Shown: one piece after another, positions 33,846 to 45,289 of the stretch
Numbering within the stretch: position 1 is the first letter of the stretch
Layout of the letters: each line of letters begins with the position of its first letter
Source of the DNA: Periplaneta americana
Lineage: Eukaryota; Arthropoda; Insecta; Blattodea; Blattidae
Reading direction: 5' to 3'
DNA length: 64,000 nucleotides
Assembly: GCF_040183065.1 (NCBI RefSeq)
Contig: NC_091121.1
Coordinates: 63,582,287-63,646,286, forward strand
The notes under the pieces: model-generated
Seen by the model: only the letters and a program-made list of their open reading frames with translations
Database searches by the model: none
Told to the model about the DNA's origin: nothing
Made by a program: the position numbers and the translations under genes

Positions 33846-35351
33846 ATGACGAAGAAACTCATTGAAATACGTACCTATTGATGGAATGTTAAAAATTAGG
33901 CTTTTTTGCAGAGCATACATTAGTTTTGGTTCAAAAGAATGCAAGAATACCTCGAGCTTGCAAAAGAAGCTCTTAAATTTTTTATAACATTTGTAACCTT
34001 GTATTTATACAAAATAAGTTTCTTGTCTGTGATTGTCATCAAAACAAAAGCGAGAAATCTGCTTGAACTTGAAAATAATATCAGTGTATATCGAACACAG
34101 AATCCAGATTTAAGAAGCTATGTGAAAAACACGCTCATTTATTGCATTATTATTTTTTACTTTATAATTACTGAAACATTTTTTATATCATGTTTAAAAC
34201 TAGCCAGTCCTTTCATAAAAATTGACTGAACGCGTTTTGGGATCACACCCTTCAATTTTTAGTTATTTTTTTGTTCTAGTTACTCTGTTTCTAAGTGTAT
34301 AATGTCAAACAAAATAAATCTGAAGATAATTTCGAAGTCGTGAAAGTATTATTGTCAACTGATATCTGTCTCAGAATAAGTAAATATTCCGTTATCTATA
34401 ATGTTCACAAAATTAGTTGTCACTCAACAGTCACAATTGTGAATGTAAAGGATAAGATTGGAGTAGATTAGATTATGTCATGTTGTTTCCTTGATGTATC
34501 ACCAGTCACATTTCGATGAAGACTGCAGTTCAAATACATTTGAAAAATGCAAGGTCAATAATAATTCATTCATTCATTACCACTGAGATTGCCTATTCTG
34601 CATAGTTTTGATTTCGTTGTTAAGAATGTTTAAATAATTAAGTGCTTAGTTTGAATATGAGATTTCTGACCCTTCTGATGATTGGATTGTGAAAAGATTC
34701 TTGATTTCTTTACAGAAATTTGATTTCTGCGACATTTCGAAATTATTGACAGATTCTGTTCTCAGACTCGCATAGCACAAGATCCTGAGAATGAAACCTG
34801 CAAATTGTTTTGAAACTTCATAAAAATTAAATGGCAACTCGAACTCCAGCATCACCTTCAGAGCAAACAAGAGGACGCACATTGGGGCAAAATAGACTGT
34901 TAAGTGGACAAAATGAAAAGCGTTAAAGCCACTGTTTCGATGAGAAACCAAACCGTACAAAATTAGTGTGTGCTATGAGCTACAATTCTGGAGAAAAAAA
35001 AAAAGGGCGTACATTTTGTTAATGGGTTGTTAATAAAGTGCATTATGGAGAAATAAACCAATATCTTATTTAGGTTAGGCATGGATCCATCTCGTTGGTT
35101 ATGTAAATTCATAAAAATTACTAGGGCCTACTGGTACTACTGGTCCACTAAAAAACCAGACATTGTTCTCGAGGAAGTTTTGCGTTGGTTTCTGATAACA
35201 AGGTTTCCCTATATGACGGGAAAGTTTGATGTATAGTGTACAATGAGTGAGAAAGAATTGTCGGTCTATTTTTTGAAAGAAACAATGTCAATAAGTAGGC
35301 CTATGTGAATCTGATTTTACACAAAAATATTTCCATCTTATTGTTTTGCAG

Positions 35352-35636
35352 GTGTACACTGGCTTGGAATGACGATTTGGATCGTGTTCCAGAAGACCGA
35401 CTTCTGCCAAACGCCCTGGGAAGAGTGCATCTACAATTGTGTAGTGGGGGTCATCTACTGTTTCTGCTTTTTCAACTTGCAGGAAGGACAGTCACGTCAC
35501 CGTGCATTAGCTTTCTATGTTATCATCATTTCACAGAACTTGGGATGTCTTGGACTATTTCTTGCACTTGCCGGAGTATCAAAATCTGGTGTTGTTGAGG
35601 TTGCAGGAGCTATCATCGTTGGAGGAACAATTCTAG
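35352..35636 (+). CDS. XKR: XK-related protein, second found exon
   Basis: Acceptor TTGTTTTGCAG (ends 35351), donor GTAATT (35637), phase 1 at both ends, 285 bp. The residues HWLGMTIWIVFQKTDFC, WEECIYNCVVGVIYCFCFFN, then LQEGQSRHRALAFYVII, SQNLGCLGLFLALAG and EVAGAIIVGGTIL follow. HW-xM--WI---TDFC---WEE--YN-VVG--Y-FC-FN--EG-xR is the most conserved block of the XKR4/6/7 group, so the family call is firm. Three to four membrane segments are visible. The reading frame joins the flanking exons without a shift. Confidence 0.95.
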
Positions 35637-37611
35637 GTAATTATTTCAGCTAGACTACTTCATAGGTGATAATTGGAAAATTAAATTGCACACATGTTAT
35701 TCAGGTATGCTCTTGTATAGGATGTGCCATAAGTCATTACCCCGAAAATGCGGCTGAGGTAACCTAACGAACTACACATCAACTCAGCAATGCCAGAAGC
35801 TTAGCTAAGACTGTTTTTATCTCTCTGGCAGCAGGTAACTGAGTTAATCAATTGGGAGTAAGTTTACATTAGAAATTCGTCAGCTAATTTGCGTTGTGGG
35901 GTAGCAAATTATGTTGCACAATGTAGTATCATTCTGTGATATTCTAGTCTTCTGCTAGAATCTTTTATGCTTATTATGCCAGTATTTGCACCATGAGTCA
36001 TTCCATGTCAAATCGACAAATTGGCTGTGGCGCAACTTTTTTGGATACTGGTCAAAATTGTTCCAGTTATTCATTAATATTGACTATGAGTACAGGCGAA
36101 GTATTTTGTGCCAAGTCCTACTCATTTCTTTTATATGCACGTGTTTGTACAGTACTTCATCCCTCGATATTGGTGTACGGCTTTTCGGAAAAAAATCCGT
36201 AACTTACAAATGAATGGAAATTTCTTTGTCAAAGTTAGTGACAATATATTAGAGAACATTTTGTACCATTTAGTGACACAGCAGTATCAACTAAGTTTAT
36301 ATTATAATGGAAATAAAATAAAATATATAAAAAATGGGTCAATACTTTTATGTTGTATTGAAGATAAAGGCAAGGTGAAATAATAACGAAATGTTAGTAG
36401 TAAAAACATTCAAGCATTCTGTATACACGGTAAAATTTTGAACTTGTATTTCGGCTCCCTTCCGTTTGGGCACGTGCGTACGTACATGCATGTTCAAACC
36501 TGCTCGGAGTTCGGAGCATAACTAAGCATGTCTTGGAGGTGACGACACTCCGCTGTCAGTCTCGGGATAACCAAACTACAGTATCTGCCATACCTGTTGT
36601 GTACAGTAACGTTCACTTTCAGATGTAATACATCAAACATGTGTCGGAATTAAGCGGTATCATCAGTAAATCTATCATTTGAAGTACTGTTAGGTTATAG
36701 ATCAGTGAATTAAAACTGTGCGCCGTTATTTGTAGAGTTGTGCATACTTTACAGTAGATTGACGTTAAGACATTTCTATTTTAGTGTATTTCACGGGTGA
36801 TGGTAGAAGTAGGATAGATAGCCTAGTGTCCAAGAATTATGGATAATTCTTGCATATTGTACATTATAGGATTTTGCAAATGTTATGTGATATTGCAAGA
36901 GTTTCGAGATTTTCAAAGAAATGCACATATTGAGAATATGGTTTTTGACATTCTCTCTCTTTGTGCACAAGAATTTCCCTTGTACTATTTGACTGATTTT
37001 GTGCATATTCAGTAACTATGAATCATTTTATTCAGGCATGGTACCAGTACACATAAATAATTTTTTTTTAAAATAAACTGTGGTTAAAAAAAAGCACAAA
37101 ATGACAATATTCTCGATTTTTTTCCTTGAACACTTTTCCTTATGTGAGGAAAAGTGACAACTTGAAACTATATGTAAGTTCCCCTACTCCTTATTTCCAG
37201 AAGTATTTGTGCCAAAGGAGTTGTTAATTCTTAACTACATAATTACGAATCCAGTCAGAAACTTCTGGGGAAAATTGTAGAAACTTTATAAAAAAAATTA
37301 TAACTCTAGCCATAAGAAGTTAAAGAAAAAAGTGGCATAAATGTTATCAGAATGTTCTGGAAAATTGGTAAATTTCAAAATATTACTATCTTGAGCACGA
37401 AAGCAAATTTCGTGGAGAATAATAGCTATTTGCTATACTGTTTGATATAAGCTATCAGGAAATAACACTATCCAGGAACAAAAATTATGTTACTTTTGAC
37501 AAATTCTTAGTTAATACCTAATATAGTAGTTATTTTTAATTAATGTACACATGTGTATGTGTGAGTGCGTATATATGTGAGAGGTTGTTTTTTAAATTGT
37601 TTTCTGTTCAG
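35637..37611 (+). other. XKR intron (1975 bp)
   Basis: GT...AG intron of phase 1, ending in TTCTGTTCAG. No transposon or ORF with a recognisable domain; AT-rich. Confidence 0.8.
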
Positions 37612-37804
37612 GTGTGTGTAGCATGCTGCTATATTATCGTTTCTTCCACCCTGCTGGGCACATCAGGCTATGTTCCAAGCAGCTGCAACACAGTATGGAG
37701 TGTGGAACTCCACCTTGTCTCACAGATCTGAATGCTGAGCAGACAGCAACATTAAGATCACTGAAGCACTGCTGGCATGTTGATAGAGATGGCACACTCA
37801 GCAG
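37612..37804 (+). CDS. XKR: XK-related protein, third found exon
   Basis: Acceptor TTCTGTTCAG (ends 37611), donor GTATTG (37805), 193 bp, phase 1 in and phase 2 out. It completes the last membrane segment with CSMLLYYRFFHPAGH (compare the conserved LLYY-xHP of XKR4/6/7), then a cysteine-containing cytoplasmic stretch ending LKHCWHVDRDGTLSR. It adjoins the long C-terminal exon in frame. Confidence 0.9.
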
Positions 37805-39510
37805 GTATTGTGGCTTTGTCACGAAAAAAATACGTCTTAGAATACTATGCCAGTTTGCTTTAATATAATCGTAGATTCACCACATAAGAAGTTTACATTC
37901 TTCCTTACTTATTAGAACCGAGTTTCAGAGGTTAAAAACCACGAAGTGCAGTGAATTTGTAAGAACGAAGGGAAGAGAAGTAACGTTACATAAAAGAACC
38001 CTATCCCTGAATGAAAGGGCTCGAGATAAAATTTGTCTGCAATTTCTCTGCTAAGTCAAAATTTAACTCTGCTAGTCTTCATGCTCACCTATTATCTCGG
38101 GAAATAATCTTCTCTTCTGAAATGAAATACTTCACACTACTGATTGGCCAGCAGAGTTCAGGAATGTATCAACAGTGTCTAGAGATCTTAATAACCATCA
38201 TATTATCTTAATTTCTAATTTCCCTTTTCACCTTACATGCTACACACATCCGTGCACGCGAACATACACATCACACATGTGCATGCGCGGCACGTGAACA
38301 CACACACACACACAGAGGCCTACCTCAGAACTCAAGTATTACAAACTAGTCTAGATCAATGGATTTTTAGATGGAAAAAAACGTAAAAACAGTTTCCATT
38401 GGTTAAGAAAATGAAGCAAATGGTCACAGCCTGTAGTTCTTTTACTGTAGCTGAACAGGAAAAATAATTAAGAATGAACACCAGAGAAGAGAGGGTTGCA
38501 TGGCGTGGTGGAGATTAAGAAATAGGAGGGGTTATACAGGGAAGAATATCTGTCCCCTAAGCAGTTAAAAACAAGATGCGTTCCACATAGTATAAGTTTG
38601 GCCAGAAGCAGAAAATTTAAGAAAATTATGGATCAACAAGAAAATCCTGAATACTTACATAGCTTTTAGAAAACTACAGTATGTGGTTCCACAATGTTCG
38701 TAATGCAAAAAAAGAGGTAGGGAAATTCCTAGTTTTAATTAAGATGAAATGGGACGAAAATTTAAGGTATAAAGTTCTAATGTGACTGTAAATAATATGT
38801 GTTAAATTCAAATTGCCATGTAGAGATCATTATATTATTTGTTAGTGATAGGAATGTAATATTTGTATTTAAAACTTGTAGAGAATGTTAATGTGAGGTT
38901 CTAACTAAATAATACATAAGTAGATTATGTGGAGCCTGATAATAATTGATGATTAGATTACATTAGAAGATTAGACTAAATTAAGACACTGTAATGAACT
39001 GTACGAGCTAAAGCAGACCTGAAGAACTGGACTATACTAGGTCCACCATTAATAGAGAAAATAAATTTGATGATAATTATATTATATTGTATTGTATTAT
39101 ATTACATTACATTACATTACTTTACATTACATATTATATATTATATTATATTATATTATATTATATTATATTATATTATATTATATTATATTATATTATA
39201 TTATATTATATTACATTACATTATATTATATTATATTATATCATATCATATTATTTTATATCATATTATATTATATCATATTATATTATATTATATCATA
39301 TTTTATATTATATTATATCATATATCATATCATATCATATATCATATCATATCATATTCCTTTTAAGCATTGTATCACTTGCCAAGTACGTGTAGAAAGT
39401 ATGCAAATAGAAAATAGCTATTTTTAAGATAATACCCGTCAAAGAGTCAATGACATTACTAGTCAAATGATTGGGCATTAAAGCCAATGTTTTTAAATTA
39501 TTGTTTTCAG
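37805..39510 (+). other. XKR intron (1706 bp)
   Basis: GT...AG intron of phase 2. It contains the pentanucleotide array at 39080-39358, ending about 150 bp before the acceptor TTGTTTTCAG, and is otherwise featureless. Confidence 0.8.
39080..39358. repeat. (ATATT)n/(ATATC)n pentanucleotide array
   Basis: About 55 pentamers. The left half is mainly ATATT with ACATT variants and the right half becomes rich in ATATC. The tyrosine/isoleucine-rich frames are artefacts. Confidence 0.95.
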
Positions 39511-41548
39511 ACTAGGTGGCACTTCATCTCAGGAAGGATCTCCTCATTCAGATGATGTTTGCACGGACAAGAATCTCTTGCTCACACATTGGGTATCTGG
39601 TCAGACAGCAAGTCCCAGTGTAGAAACAGGCGAACAACTAGAAAGAGCTGCAGAAGAGCATGAAGACAAACCTGCAACCAACGAGAACACTAACAGAGAG
39701 AAACGTCGTGGCATATGTTCTCCATTGGAACTCGGTTTAGAAGAGCAGGACGAGGAAGGAACAGAGACTGATGACATCAGGAAACATAAACGGCGGGGAA
39801 TCTGCTCACTCGAGCCTGAGATGGAGGTGGAATTGGAACTGAGTGTACATGTAGAGGGAGAACCCAGTGACGAGGAGGAGAGGAGACAGAAGCGCCGTGG
39901 TATCTGTTCTCCAGATATACTGAGTTTAGAGCTGAGTAAAGAAGAAGCAGAAGATATATGTGTAGATCACTCTGATGATACATTAAAGAATAAACGACGT
40001 GGAATTTGCTCCCCTATTGCCTTCACGTCAAGTCTGGGTGTGGAAGAACCCCAAGCAGATCCAGAAAGCAGGATAAAACAGCCGGATGTAGAAGGTGATG
40101 AAACTCCAAGCGAAGTTCTGTCAGTTCCAAGTGAAGTTCTTTCTGCCCACGATTATGAAAACATATGTGCTGTCAATATTGCTCGCGAGACGTGGGGTTT
40201 GCGATCTTGGCGTGGATATTCGGACATAGAGACTTGGTTGCACGATGATAGCGTTGTGCGAGATAGGAGGAGAGATACTCTGACGAGCACAACCACAACA
40301 TTCACGTCTGCTTCTTCAGAGCATTCTGGTGGCAATGGTGATTCCAACACTGCTTCGCCTCCTCCAATACCTTGCAGGCGTCCTGCCCCTGTCCCACGAG
40401 CCCTGCGCACTAGGCAAGATGACTATCTGGACACGTTAATAGATGACTTGGCAGACTGTGAAACCAACGTATCTGATCAGGATCGTCCACTTGCTGAGTT
40501 TGTCGTGGAGGAACATGACACAAATGTATTTGTGGCTCGTCCGTATGTCGTGGACCAGCATGGAGCATTTTTCCCCCTTGTGACATTGGACACGATAATG
40601 GAAGAGTTGGAGGAGTCCAGTACTAGCACAGAAACTGGTGAACCCCTCAGATTGAAGCAGCGCCATGGCTCTGCAAGCACTCTCGTTGCAACTATCAATG
40701 AGATACGTCATGGTGGCTCCATATGCAACTTGTACAATTCCACAGATGCCCTTTGGGAAGTTCAAAGCAACTCTTCAGTCAGCATCCAGCAAGGGGAGCA
40801 GAACTCTTCATTTTGTAACTCTATTCCCGATTCGTTGTTGACTAGTAGCCATTCCCGAGCCCACCTTTCTCCGGAGGAAGTTCTGTTCCTGTCGAAATTG
40901 CAGGCTTTGCCAGACACAAAATTGGAATCAAGTCCAAGTAGTAAAAGTGGCAGTTCACCTATATCGAGTCCTGAAGTAATACTGGATGCTTCTCCATACC
41001 TCGAAACTGTGCGGAACTTGTCGCCCACGGCCAACATGACTCCTAGTATCACAGACTCAAGGCCTGGCAGAAAGCGAGCTGCAAACAGACCACGCCGCAA
41101 GTTTTCCTTATTACGCGAGAAATTTGAATCCAAGCAAGCGGTATCTAATATTGAGCTGGATACAAAAAAGTCGCGAGAGAGACAGAGTAAAACAATACAG
41201 TCTTGTACAGACTGCTCTGAAACAGCATTTAGTGATTCAAAACTGAACATCATATGTGAACCAGTGACGTCAGAAAGAGAGCCCATCGTTTGCTATAATA
41301 AGGAGAACATTACATCTGTTGTGCCAAGTAGAATAAAGCAGTGGAATAATTTCCTGAAGACTCAAAATTCGTGCAATGCCAGATTAAGTCCAGAGGCCTG
41401 CAAAGTGATAAATTTACAGAGCAACCTAGATGCTGTGAAACCAAGTCTGAGAGAACGAAGGAGCATGTTTCTGAGACAGGTGCTGTCACCCAGCTGGGGG
41501 AAGAAGAGCTCTCTGTCGCCCGCTTCCAAGGTTGTGCCTGCATCATGA
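39511..41548 (+). CDS. XKR: XK-related protein, last exon and stop
   Basis: Acceptor TTGTTTTCAG; stop TGA at 41546-41548. Joined to the three upstream exons the frame is unbroken for 907 residues, of which this exon gives 678. That is far longer than the roughly 100-200-residue tails I know from vertebrate XKRs. The tail is hydrophilic, Ser/Glu-rich and probably disordered and cytoplasmic. Four KRRGICS(P/L) motifs lie at 39701-39724, 39788-39811, 39890-39913 and 39992-40015. A PPPIPCRRPAPVPR stretch (about 40357-40400) could bind SH3 or WW domains. DICVDHSD and NIELDTK resemble caspase sites, which would fit scramblase activation in the family but is speculation. The extreme C-terminus is basic. 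Confidence 0.9.
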
Positions 41549-41693
41549 TGCCTCCTGTATCATAAGAGTACAAGTTTGATGTCTTCCGATTTTTAATATG
41601 GTTACTGATACAGACAATTGAATGACCTGTTGTATGAAGTTTTACGTTGTACAGGACATATTAACAGTTTATGAAATCCTTTATTAGTAATAG
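41549..41693 (+). other. XKR 3' untranslated region, proximal part
   Basis: AT-rich sequence after the stop codon with no AATAAA before the P-like insertion. The poly(A) site must lie further on (inside or beyond the insertion) or use a variant signal; it was not located. Confidence 0.5.
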
Positions 41694-43029
41694 CAGGTCG
41701 AATAGAAGGAATAGTGTATGCACTCAGCGAGTTTACACGAGTCCGCTGCAACGCGGCGCTTCTATCGCTAGGATCGTGACTTGGAGAAAGTTCACAGTTC
41801 TTGTTACGCTAAACGTAGTCCTTTTTAAAAGCAAATTTCTACCATTTAACCCGTCTATTCGTAACTTTAGGAATACCTGCATAGTCTCTTATTCATAATT
41901 AATAGCCTTCTCTCAGTTAATACTATTATGAACGTTCATAACAGAAAATACAATGGGATCTGAAACGCTATGAAAGCGATAAGTTCAGTATTTAACAAGT
42001 TGCGAATTCAGGGACAGAAAACTCTACAAAATGTTAAATAAAACCAGAGTTGAAAGATATTTTACGTGCTTATAAATTAATTAAATTACTTACCATGTGA
42101 ATGATTAGTTGCCTGCTACCTTCGAGAGTTTGCGAGATGACTTGGCGGATTTACGAGCTTGTAATTCTCTTCGGATTTCCTTTGTCCTTTAGAAGAATCG
42201 GCACTTTAAGTAGTGGTAAACCAATTTAGGAATAATATCCATGATGTGTTCTCTGCAACAACCTGCTCCCGAAGACTGGGTCGTAAGAGCGTCAATAGTG
42301 TCAAGACAGTCATAGAAGATATCACCCCACATTACACTCGCTGAGCTAATCTTTTATTTAATTTTCATTTCTGTTTGAAGAAGTACGTCGTACACAGCTT
42401 GGGAGGGATCCGTAGTCCTTGATTTGGGTGAGAGCTGCACAATGTTTAGACACATTACTTTTCTGTCGAAGGGAATGGACCCAGAGTGTACACGCAATAA
42501 ACTTAGAGGAATGATTTACGACATAACCTGCCACATGATGCACTAAAAATCTGTCAATTAACACGGCAGGAGTGGTATTTACCAACTCGGGCACAGCACT
42601 TTCCCAGCCTTGACCATGCATTTCTTCACAAAGAACAATTTTTTCTCTTATACAAGTTTCTACAGACTTCTTAACTGCCTTGTTACATAATAATGTCTTT
42701 TGTCACTATTTCTACCGTATCCCGATCTACAACCTGGAGCAAAACAGTACGGCATTTTTGCAATTATTTTGTAAACCACCACACAATATTCTTTTGTCAC
42801 TGGTTAATTCAAAGCACAACAAATTGAAGACTACACAAACCCAAACAACAATGCATACTAACAACCCCTAACAACTTTCACCATTAAACGCGCGAGAAAT
42901 TGTATTTTCGAGGTGTCTGACCTCAGACAAACGATGGACTTTATCAATCGAAGCACCACTAGTTCTCAGGTCCGCCACCGACAATGAGAGAACATAGGAG
43001 TGCGTACACTATTCCTTCTATTCGTCCTG
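41694..43029 (-). mobile_element. P-element-like transposon
   Basis: Terminal inverted repeats of about 32 bp: left CAGGTCGAATAGAAGGAATA..., inverted right CAGGACGAATAGAAGGAATA..., both continuing GTGTAYGCACTC. GTAATAG flanks both ends (41687-41693, 43030-43036), a 7-8-bp target duplication. TIR length near 31 bp and duplication near 8 bp are P-superfamily values. A decayed minus-strand transposase C-terminus (42070-42640) supports this. Length 1336 bp, clearly internally deleted. It starts 146 bp past the XKR stop codon, so it may be part of the XKR 3' UTR in antisense. Confidence 0.75.
42070..42640 (-). pseudogene. P-element/THAP9-like transposase C-terminus, decayed
   Basis: The minus strand reads IDRFLVHHVAGYVVN followed by CAALTQIKDYGSLPS, then out of frame HIMDIIPKLVYHYLKCRFF and a basic RKSAKSSRKLSK end. 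A YVAGYVV box, a cysteine-spaced segment and LTxLKDYGGL followed by a helical end is how I recall the C-terminal part of THAP-type P transposases. Frameshifts, and the absence of the THAP zinc finger and catalytic region, make it non-functional. The match is by recalled pattern. Confidence 0.6.
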
Positions 43030-43344
43030 GTAATAGTGATGATATTAAAAGAAAATCCGTCTTCGAAATGTAGAAAAGAAACTTGAACGTTATACCACTA
43101 CAGTCTGATCAAAATTAGGGAATTTACACCTCACGAATAATCAGATTGAAATGAATATATATTCATTATTGTAGCACGAAGATAATCATAAGATGAAAAG
43201 GTATGATGGAAGTACTTGCTATCTGTTGTGTCTCAGCTTAGTACAAAACTCTTAAGTGCCATAGAAAGTTGAGAAAGAAAACGTATAAGTTTATTGGAAA
43301 AAAATGTATGAAGGTTGAACTTGGCTATACTCTGTTCAAAACTG

Positions 43345-43808
43345 TCACTGTCTCCCACAATATTGCCTTGAAGTCAGGAGAGGGAGGTGGAGTTTCCTGT
43401 ATAAAATGACAGAATTGAACACAGACGGCCATCAGTTTATTAACTGTTCACAGCAGTTTGGGGTTGGTCAACATGCAGTCCTTCAGACAACTGTCCAAGA
43501 AGTCTGAATGACACACAAACACATCATCGACATTGTTCACCTTATTAATACTGGCCAGAAACACTACCCAGTTCGGTTCAGTAACTTCGACCATCATGTA
43601 ATACTCCAGATTCTGCACACAATTAAGCATACACTGACGAAGAGCAAATGCTGAAGCATACATCTTTGCAGCTCTGAGAGCAAAAGATTTGGCCACCTTG
43701 TTACATATCCATACTCTGCACAAAAGCCGTTCAACATGTTTACAGTAGAATAGATGTCTGAAGGTCATTTGATAGCAAGCAATAGCTTTGCGGTTCAGTA
43801 CCAGTGTA
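43345..43808 (-). pseudogene. Gamma-tubulin complex component 2 (GCP2) fragment
   Basis: The minus strand encodes LNRKAIACYQMTFRHLFYCK, then HVERLLCRVWICNKVAKSF, ALRQCMLNCVQNLEYYMMVE, EPNWVVFLASINKVNNVDDV and FLDSCLKDCMLTNPKLL. This matches GCP2, the microtubule-nucleating gamma-tubulin complex subunit, in its C-terminal GRIP2 region. A TGA (about 43448) follows, yet homology resumes in the same frame with TVNKLMAVCVQF. The fragment has no splice sites and stops at a microsatellite. An in-frame stop inside conserved sequence favours a pseudogene, possibly retroposed. A genuine exon with a poor GTGAAC donor is the less likely alternative. Confidence 0.75.
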
Positions 43809-43832
43809 ATAATAATAATAATAATAATAATA

Positions 43833-43882
<50 letters not shown>

Positions 43883-43892
43883 AATAATAATG
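43808..43892. repeat. (AAT)n(GAT)n compound microsatellite
   Basis: About 9 AAT units, about 16 GAT units, then AAT again. It abuts the upstream edge of the GCP2 fragment. Confidence 0.95.
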
Positions 43893-45260
43893 CATTGAGT
43901 TTAGGAAAGAAAGTCAAACACATGTACAGCATGTAGATTTAGGTAGGTCACAGTTCTTTTTTCTGAATATATAGTTCAGAATCCTTTTAGATTTATAGAC
44001 TGCAATTCCTTCCATCAAACCTGTGGACATTCACTTTGGCACAAATTAAAATCCAGTGAAACATTGAAATCTCAATTTAAGATTATCTTTGCAACTTTGA
44101 TCAAAGGCGCAAATAGATATTAGTTTACAGATTCCTCTTTCATAACCTGATCACTCAGTTTATGCCACATTGTGGTATACATTGGTCTTAATTGTGTAAT
44201 CAGCCCTAGAATATGTTTCATGTACAGTACATGTTCAGATGAAAAATAATTTCAGAAACTGATCACTCTTTGTTATTGTTGTTTAAGTATCGCATCTAAA
44301 AACAAGAATCTCAGATTATGTAAAGTTTATAAAATCGTTTGTGAAAGTGTTGATATGGTTACTTTAAGTACTGGTAGATTAAACAACTGATAATGCAAGT
44401 GTGCGTGCATGAAAATGGTTACAAGTACTTGTAACATTAATTTTCTTTGTTAGGAGCCATCCTAATTAAGTTGGTAGAGTTATGAACTGGAAGATCATGA
44501 CTTTGATTCCAGGTAGGCACAAGACAGCGATATATGGTGTGTCTTAATTTTTTGCAGCTTGAAAGGTTTCCTGACAACTGAAGCACAATTATTTACGTTT
44601 CTCACATCACTCTAGTTTCGTTAATAGTATGGAAAAGGGTAACGGATTCCTTCAAAAGATATAAATATTACACAGACAATATTTTGATACACAAACGTTT
44701 TTAGAACTAGCATTCAGATGTGGTTGAATATTGCTATCAGAAAATGACTATCTGTAAAACATTATACTGCATACCAACATGTGAAGTAGCATCTTAAGAA
44801 GTGGTGCGAATTTTTTTAGATTTTGCACCTTGTCATATATGTAGAAACATACTATATCTCAGAGTTTAATGAATTTGCAACGAATACATTCAACTTTTTT
44901 TGCCTTCCATAGTGATGGAGACAATTCGTGGCTCTGAAATGAAGAAGGTTTCTATATCATTGTGCAAGCACCTTTTAATTTCACACCACATTGAGCACTG
45001 TGAAAGTAATGCATCAGATCATGCAGAAGCAGAAACCCACACCACTGGTATTCATAGGCTGTGAATTTCACTACCAACTTTCAATTACAGTTTGGAATTA
45101 ATATTGCTACTATTGTGACAGTTGCATGTTGATCAGAGCACACTGTGTGTGTATATGTGTGCAGTAGGAGAAAGTATATTAACTTAGCTTGTAGGTTACA
45201 CCAAGGAGTGGCCAGTAAGGGGAAATACAGACTAAGTCAAATCTAAGTTATTGTCATTCT
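43893..45260. other. No recognisable gene
   Basis: AT-rich. At 44455-44525 GTTGGTAGAGTTATGAACTG and TTTGATTCCAGGTAGG give a weak tRNA-like look (possible old SINE). A short open stretch near 44920-45060 has no recognisable domain. Confidence 0.4.
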
Positions 45261-45289
45261 TACCTAAGAAAATAGCTTCTTGACAGACA

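Larger units (their letters stand above)
33326..34260 (+). pseudogene. hAT (ZBED5/Buster-like) remnant in XKR intron
   Basis: The left edge CAGTGATTCCCAAACTTTTT is a typical hAT terminus. At 33939-34227 the frame reads EYLELAKEALKFFITFVTLY, then IKTKARNLLELENNISVYRT and NPDLRSYVKN. This corresponds to the C-terminal dimerisation region of Buster/ZBED5-like transposases (pattern ALKFLLPFxTTYLCExxFS...IKTKxRNxLxxExDLR). The usual CExxFS residues have decayed. The catalytic region is missing and no matching right terminus was found. SINE B and a microsatellite interrupt it. Confidence 0.65.
33100..35351 (+). other. XKR intron (2252 bp)
   Basis: GT...AG intron of phase 1. It carries a hAT remnant, SINE B copy 2 and a GAT microsatellite. 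The rest, about 34270-35351, has no recognisable feature. Confidence 0.8.

Noticed and set aside
39067..39427. Three overlapping tyrosine/isoleucine-rich ORFs
   Set aside because: They read through the (ATATT)n array in an intron of XKR.
40153..41286. Minus-strand ORFs opposite the XKR last exon
   Set aside because: Shadows of the coding strand; no homology and no splice structure of their own.
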